From positions 1 to 14,657 of the forward strand of contig JBBQBQ010000074.1 in the NCBI GenBank assembly GCA_038317685.1: DNA of 14,657 nucleotides, in the 5' to 3' direction. Position 1 is the stretch's first letter, and the number at the start of each line of letters is the position of its first letter. The notes under the pieces are model-generated. The model made no database searches and was not told the origin of the DNA. It saw only the letters and a list, made by a program, of their open reading frames with translations. The position numbers and the translations under genes were made by a program. The stretch is from JBBQBQ01 sp038317685 (GTDB taxonomy: Bacteria; Desulfobacterota; Desulfuromonadia; Desulfuromonadales; DDH964). Below are positions 12,513-14,657 of the stretch, piece after piece.

Positions 12513-13682
12513 TCACCGCTCCCACGACAGAAGCGACCGGAGCTTTTTCTTCATCCCCGCCACCACGTAGGGACGTAGCCGTCCCTTCTCCTTGAGCATT
12601 TTCTGCAGCAGATCCCGCTTCTTGAGGGGGAGCTCCGGGCGCAGGGGCCGCGCCGCCAGGGTCAGGGCCTGCCGCGGGCAGGCGTCGATACAAGCCCCGC
12701 AGCCGAGACAAGAGGCGGCTTTCACCGTCGCCCGGCGCGGCGGTCCGTCAACAAGGCCGATGGCCAAGGTGTTGCAGGCTTTGACGCACAGCCCACAGCC
12801 ATTGCAGTCGCCGGTGACTGCGGCGAGGTAGCCGCTATGGGCGACCCCCTCGGTATACCCGGCCTGAACCCCGGCGAGGAGTTCGCAGCAGCAGGAGCAG
12901 CAGTTGCAGATGAAGGAAGGCTTGTGGCGGACGTTGTCGGTGATATGGGTCAGATGGAGGGCGCGGGCCCGATCGAGGACGGCGCAGAGCTCGTCGCTGC
13001 TGCGCTCCTCGGCGAAGCCGCGCCGGACCATGAAGCGGGCAGCGCTGCCCAGGGAGATGCAGATCCCCGCCACCGGCGCCGATTTGGCGCAGCTTTGGCC
13101 GAGATGTTCCTTCTTATGGCGGCAGTAGCACATGCCGACCGCCCCATAGCCGGCGGCCCGGATGATGGCGCGGGCATCGTCGGGGCTGGTGACCTCCGAG
13201 GAGACCGGGACCGACTCGTCGTAGACCAGGGAGCGGGTCAGGGGGGTGGCGCTGCCGAAAAATTCCCGCGCCTGCCCCGCTTCGGGGTCGGCGAAGAGAT
13301 AGTCGCTCATCAGCCGGGCGACCTCGGCCATCGGCAGGTCGGGGCGCTCCTTCATGAAGGTCAGTTCGAAGAAGCCGATCAGCCCGGGGAGGAGGAGGTA
13401 GTAGGTCGTCCCGCCGTAGGGGAGGTCCATGACCAGGCCCTTCTCGGCCATCCGGTCGAGGAGGGGGGTGAGTTCCCCGGCCTCCATCCCGGTCACGCGG
13501 CAGAGTTCGGGGAGGGTCGCTTCAGTGAGGGGGAAGCGGCTGGCGACGAAGGCTTCGCGCTCCTCGAAGAGATAGCCGAGGATGGCCCGCAGTTTCTCGT
13601 TGTCGACCAGTCCGACCGGATAGCGGTTGAGGCGGTCGATGAGGGGGACGATGCTGCTCTTGCTGCCGAGATGATGGCCCAT
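12513..13682 (-). CDS. 4Fe-4S dicluster protein with N-terminal winged-helix-like domain and extra cysteine motifs
   Basis: 389 residues from ATG 13680-13682, with AAAGGA 6 nt upstream; the longer frame to 13784 lacks a ribosome site. Residues about 28-98 look like a winged helix (LRAILGYLF, ATLPELCRVTGMEAGELTPLLDRMAEKGLV, then a beta-wing to YYLLLP). The middle has M-C-Y-C-R-H-K-K-E-H-L-G-Q-S-C (Cys185, 187, 198) with Cys208, and the dense I-C-N-C-C-S-C-C-C motif (259-266). The C-terminus has two ferredoxin clusters, Cys293/296/299/303 and Cys325/328/331/335. This architecture recurs in anaerobes as an unnamed 4Fe-4S protein; partner and reaction are unknown. The cysteine-rich middle could hold another cluster or a cofactor. 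The next gene upstream on the same strand is pldA (136-bp gap). Confidence 0.83.
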   Translation of the reverse strand: MGHHLGSKSSIVPLIDRLNRYPVGLVDNEKLRAILGYLFEEREAFVASRFPLTEATLPELCRVTGMEAGELTPLLDRMAEKGLVMDLPYGGTTYYLLLPGLIGFFELTFMKERPDLPMAEVARLMSDYLFADPEAGQAREFFGSATPLTRSLVYDESVPVSSEVTSPDDARAIIRAAGYGAVGMCYCRHKKEHLGQSCAKSAPVAGICISLGSAARFMVRRGFAEERSSDELCAVLDRARALHLTHITDNVRHKPSFICNCCSCCCELLAGVQAGYTEGVAHSGYLAAVTGDCNGCGLCVKACNTLAIGLVDGPPRRATVKAASCLGCGACIDACPRQALTLAARPLRPELPLKKRDLLQKMLKEKGRLRPYVVAGMKKKLRSLLSWER

Positions 13683-13818
13683 GCTGGGTCCTTTTCGGAT
13701 TTGAGGGGTGCGGGACGGCCTTGACATCGTGGCGGAAGGCGCCGTCAGGGCCGGTTGTTCGGTCAGAAGTCGATGCGGACCCAATCCTCCGGATAAAAGC
13801 TGCCGACGGCTTGACAGA

Positions 13819-14657
13819 TCACAGCCAGTCCGTCAGCATCACCCCGACCCCGAAACGATTGTTGGCATGATTGTAATCGACCAGATTCTCGCCGTAGCCG
13901 TTGAAGAATTGAACATAGCCCTTCAACTTCCGGACCAGGGGGAAACTCCAGTCGACCTGCACCGCCCCCTTGTTCCCCGAGCTGCGCAGGTTATTGCGCC
14001 ACATCAGGGAAAGAGTCTGGTCGCCCAGTTTTTTCAGGAGGAAGAGTTCGCCGTAGCCATAATATTTGTCCATCCCCGGATTGTCGTCATTGTTCCGATT
14101 TTCGGGGATGCGAAACCAGGGGGTGAGCGCCACATAGGTATTGCCGACGCTGAAGACCAGGTTGGCGACGATCCGGTTCCAGCTGCGGGAAAGGGGTTTG
14201 GAGCGGCCGTTCGACTGGTGGTTGATGCCGATCGTCACCGCCTGGCTGGTCACCGCTCCCAGGCGATAGCCGGTCCGGTAGGCGAAAAAGAGCTCCGGTT
14301 CGAAGTTGATCTCTCGGAAAGGGGACGAAGCCTCGCTGTTGTAGGCCTGCCAGTAGGCGACCTGGCTGTAGGCCGCGTAAAGGGCGCCGTTGTTGCCGAA
14401 AATATCGTCCCAAAGGAGGGTCTTGATGCTGAGCTGGAATTTGACCTCCAGGTTATCGAGGTTTTCGGCTTCGCCGGGCTGGCCGGCGTAGATGTCCCGG
14501 TGGGGGGAGGTATTGTAGGTGACGGGGAGGAGGTAGTTGGTCTTGTGGGGGAGGATGGAAAAACGCGACTCCTTGGCCCGTTCTTCCTGCTGTATCCGTT
14601 CCTTGAGGGCCGTATCGTCAGGACCCTCCGGCGGCGGCTCGACGGCGCCCGTCTCGG
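13819..14657 (-). CDS. pldA: Outer-membrane phospholipase A1, 5' end outside the window
   Basis: 278 codons are visible and the frame is open to the window edge, so the start and signal peptide are missing. The family's early motif is SRFSILPHKTNYLLPVTYN. The active site is INHQSNGRS with catalytic His and Ser (His142/Ser144 in the E. coli enzyme), followed by PLSRSWNRI. The end matches the conserved C-terminal strands GYVQFFNGYGENLVDYNH and NRFGVGVMLTDWL. PldA is a 12-strand beta-barrel that becomes active as a Ca-dependent dimer and hydrolyses mislocalised outer-leaflet phospholipids. The portion before the barrel is acidic and proline-rich (EPPPEGPDD, KERIQQEERAKE), a linker seen in several non-enteric homologues. 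An internal GTG at 14253 is not the real start, since homology continues upstream. Confidence 0.92.
   Translation of the reverse strand, partial: ETGAVEPPPEGPDDTALKERIQQEERAKESRFSILPHKTNYLLPVTYNTSPHRDIYAGQPGEAENLDNLEVKFQLSIKTLLWDDIFGNNGALYAAYSQVAYWQAYNSEASSPFREINFEPELFFAYRTGYRLGAVTSQAVTIGINHQSNGRSKPLSRSWNRIVANLVFSVGNTYVALTPWFRIPENRNNDDNPGMDKYYGYGELFLLKKLGDQTLSLMWRNNLRSSGNKGAVQVDWSFPLVRKLKGYVQFFNGYGENLVDYNHANNRFGVGVMLTDWL

Noticed and set aside
13763..13825. Short minus-strand frame overlapping the pldA stop, ending FYPEDWVRIDF
   Set aside because: The translation looks protein-like, but only 19 codons follow the GTG that overlaps the pldA stop, and no ribosome site or known match supports it.

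Overview
The window looks like chromosomal DNA of a high-GC, anaerobic, iron-sulfur-rich deltaproteobacterium of the Desulfuromonadales/Geobacter type. This is inferred from gene content (a c5-type cytochrome, ferredoxin-fused oxidoreductases, DUF4388 beside a PilT/PilU ATPase, a cysteine-rich 4Fe-4S protein, PldA) and GC-rich codon use; no taxonomic marker is present. Nearly all genes lie on the minus strand.

Region 1 (about 1-2072) is accessory DNA, visibly more AT-rich than the rest up to about 1740. I read it as the wreck of a chromosomal integron. On the plus strand, 1642-2072 is the N-terminal part of an integron-type tyrosine recombinase, broken by a frameshift near 1703 and lacking the whole catalytic domain. 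A presumed attI and divergent promoter region (about 1462-1625) separates it from two minus-strand cassettes. The first (874-1467) carries a small PD-(D/E)XK nuclease-like protein and ends in a convincing 105-bp attC-like site (868-972). The second carries a secreted alpha/beta hydrolase. At the left edge the start of a REP-associated tyrosine transposase (RAYT) lies next to, and may have cut off, the end of the second cassette.

Region 2 (2073-4245): a minus-strand pair, a ferredoxin-nitroreductase fusion followed by an aldo/keto reductase with a C-terminal 2x[4Fe-4S] domain. The pair ends in a strong terminator that abuts the integrase remnant.

Region 3 (4246-7195): DJ-1/PfpI protein, YkgJ-type cysteine-cluster protein and RNase H-fold exonuclease on the minus strand, then a plus-strand c5-type cytochrome with its own terminator.

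Region 4 (7292-11013): a probable minus-strand operon, DUF4388 multidomain protein, PilT/PilU-type ATPase, DUF502 membrane protein, with a plausible sigma70 promoter.

Region 5 (11183-11492): a short plus-strand unit (promoter, cysteine-rich mini-protein, terminator) whose reading frame carries a TAA at codon 3.

Region 6 (11521-14657): EamA transporter, a winged-helix/4Fe-4S cysteine-rich protein and a phospholipase A1 (PldA) cut by the window edge, all on the minus strand.

The most notable content is the decayed integron with its two cassettes. The interrupted mini-protein and the paired ferredoxin-fused reductases come next.
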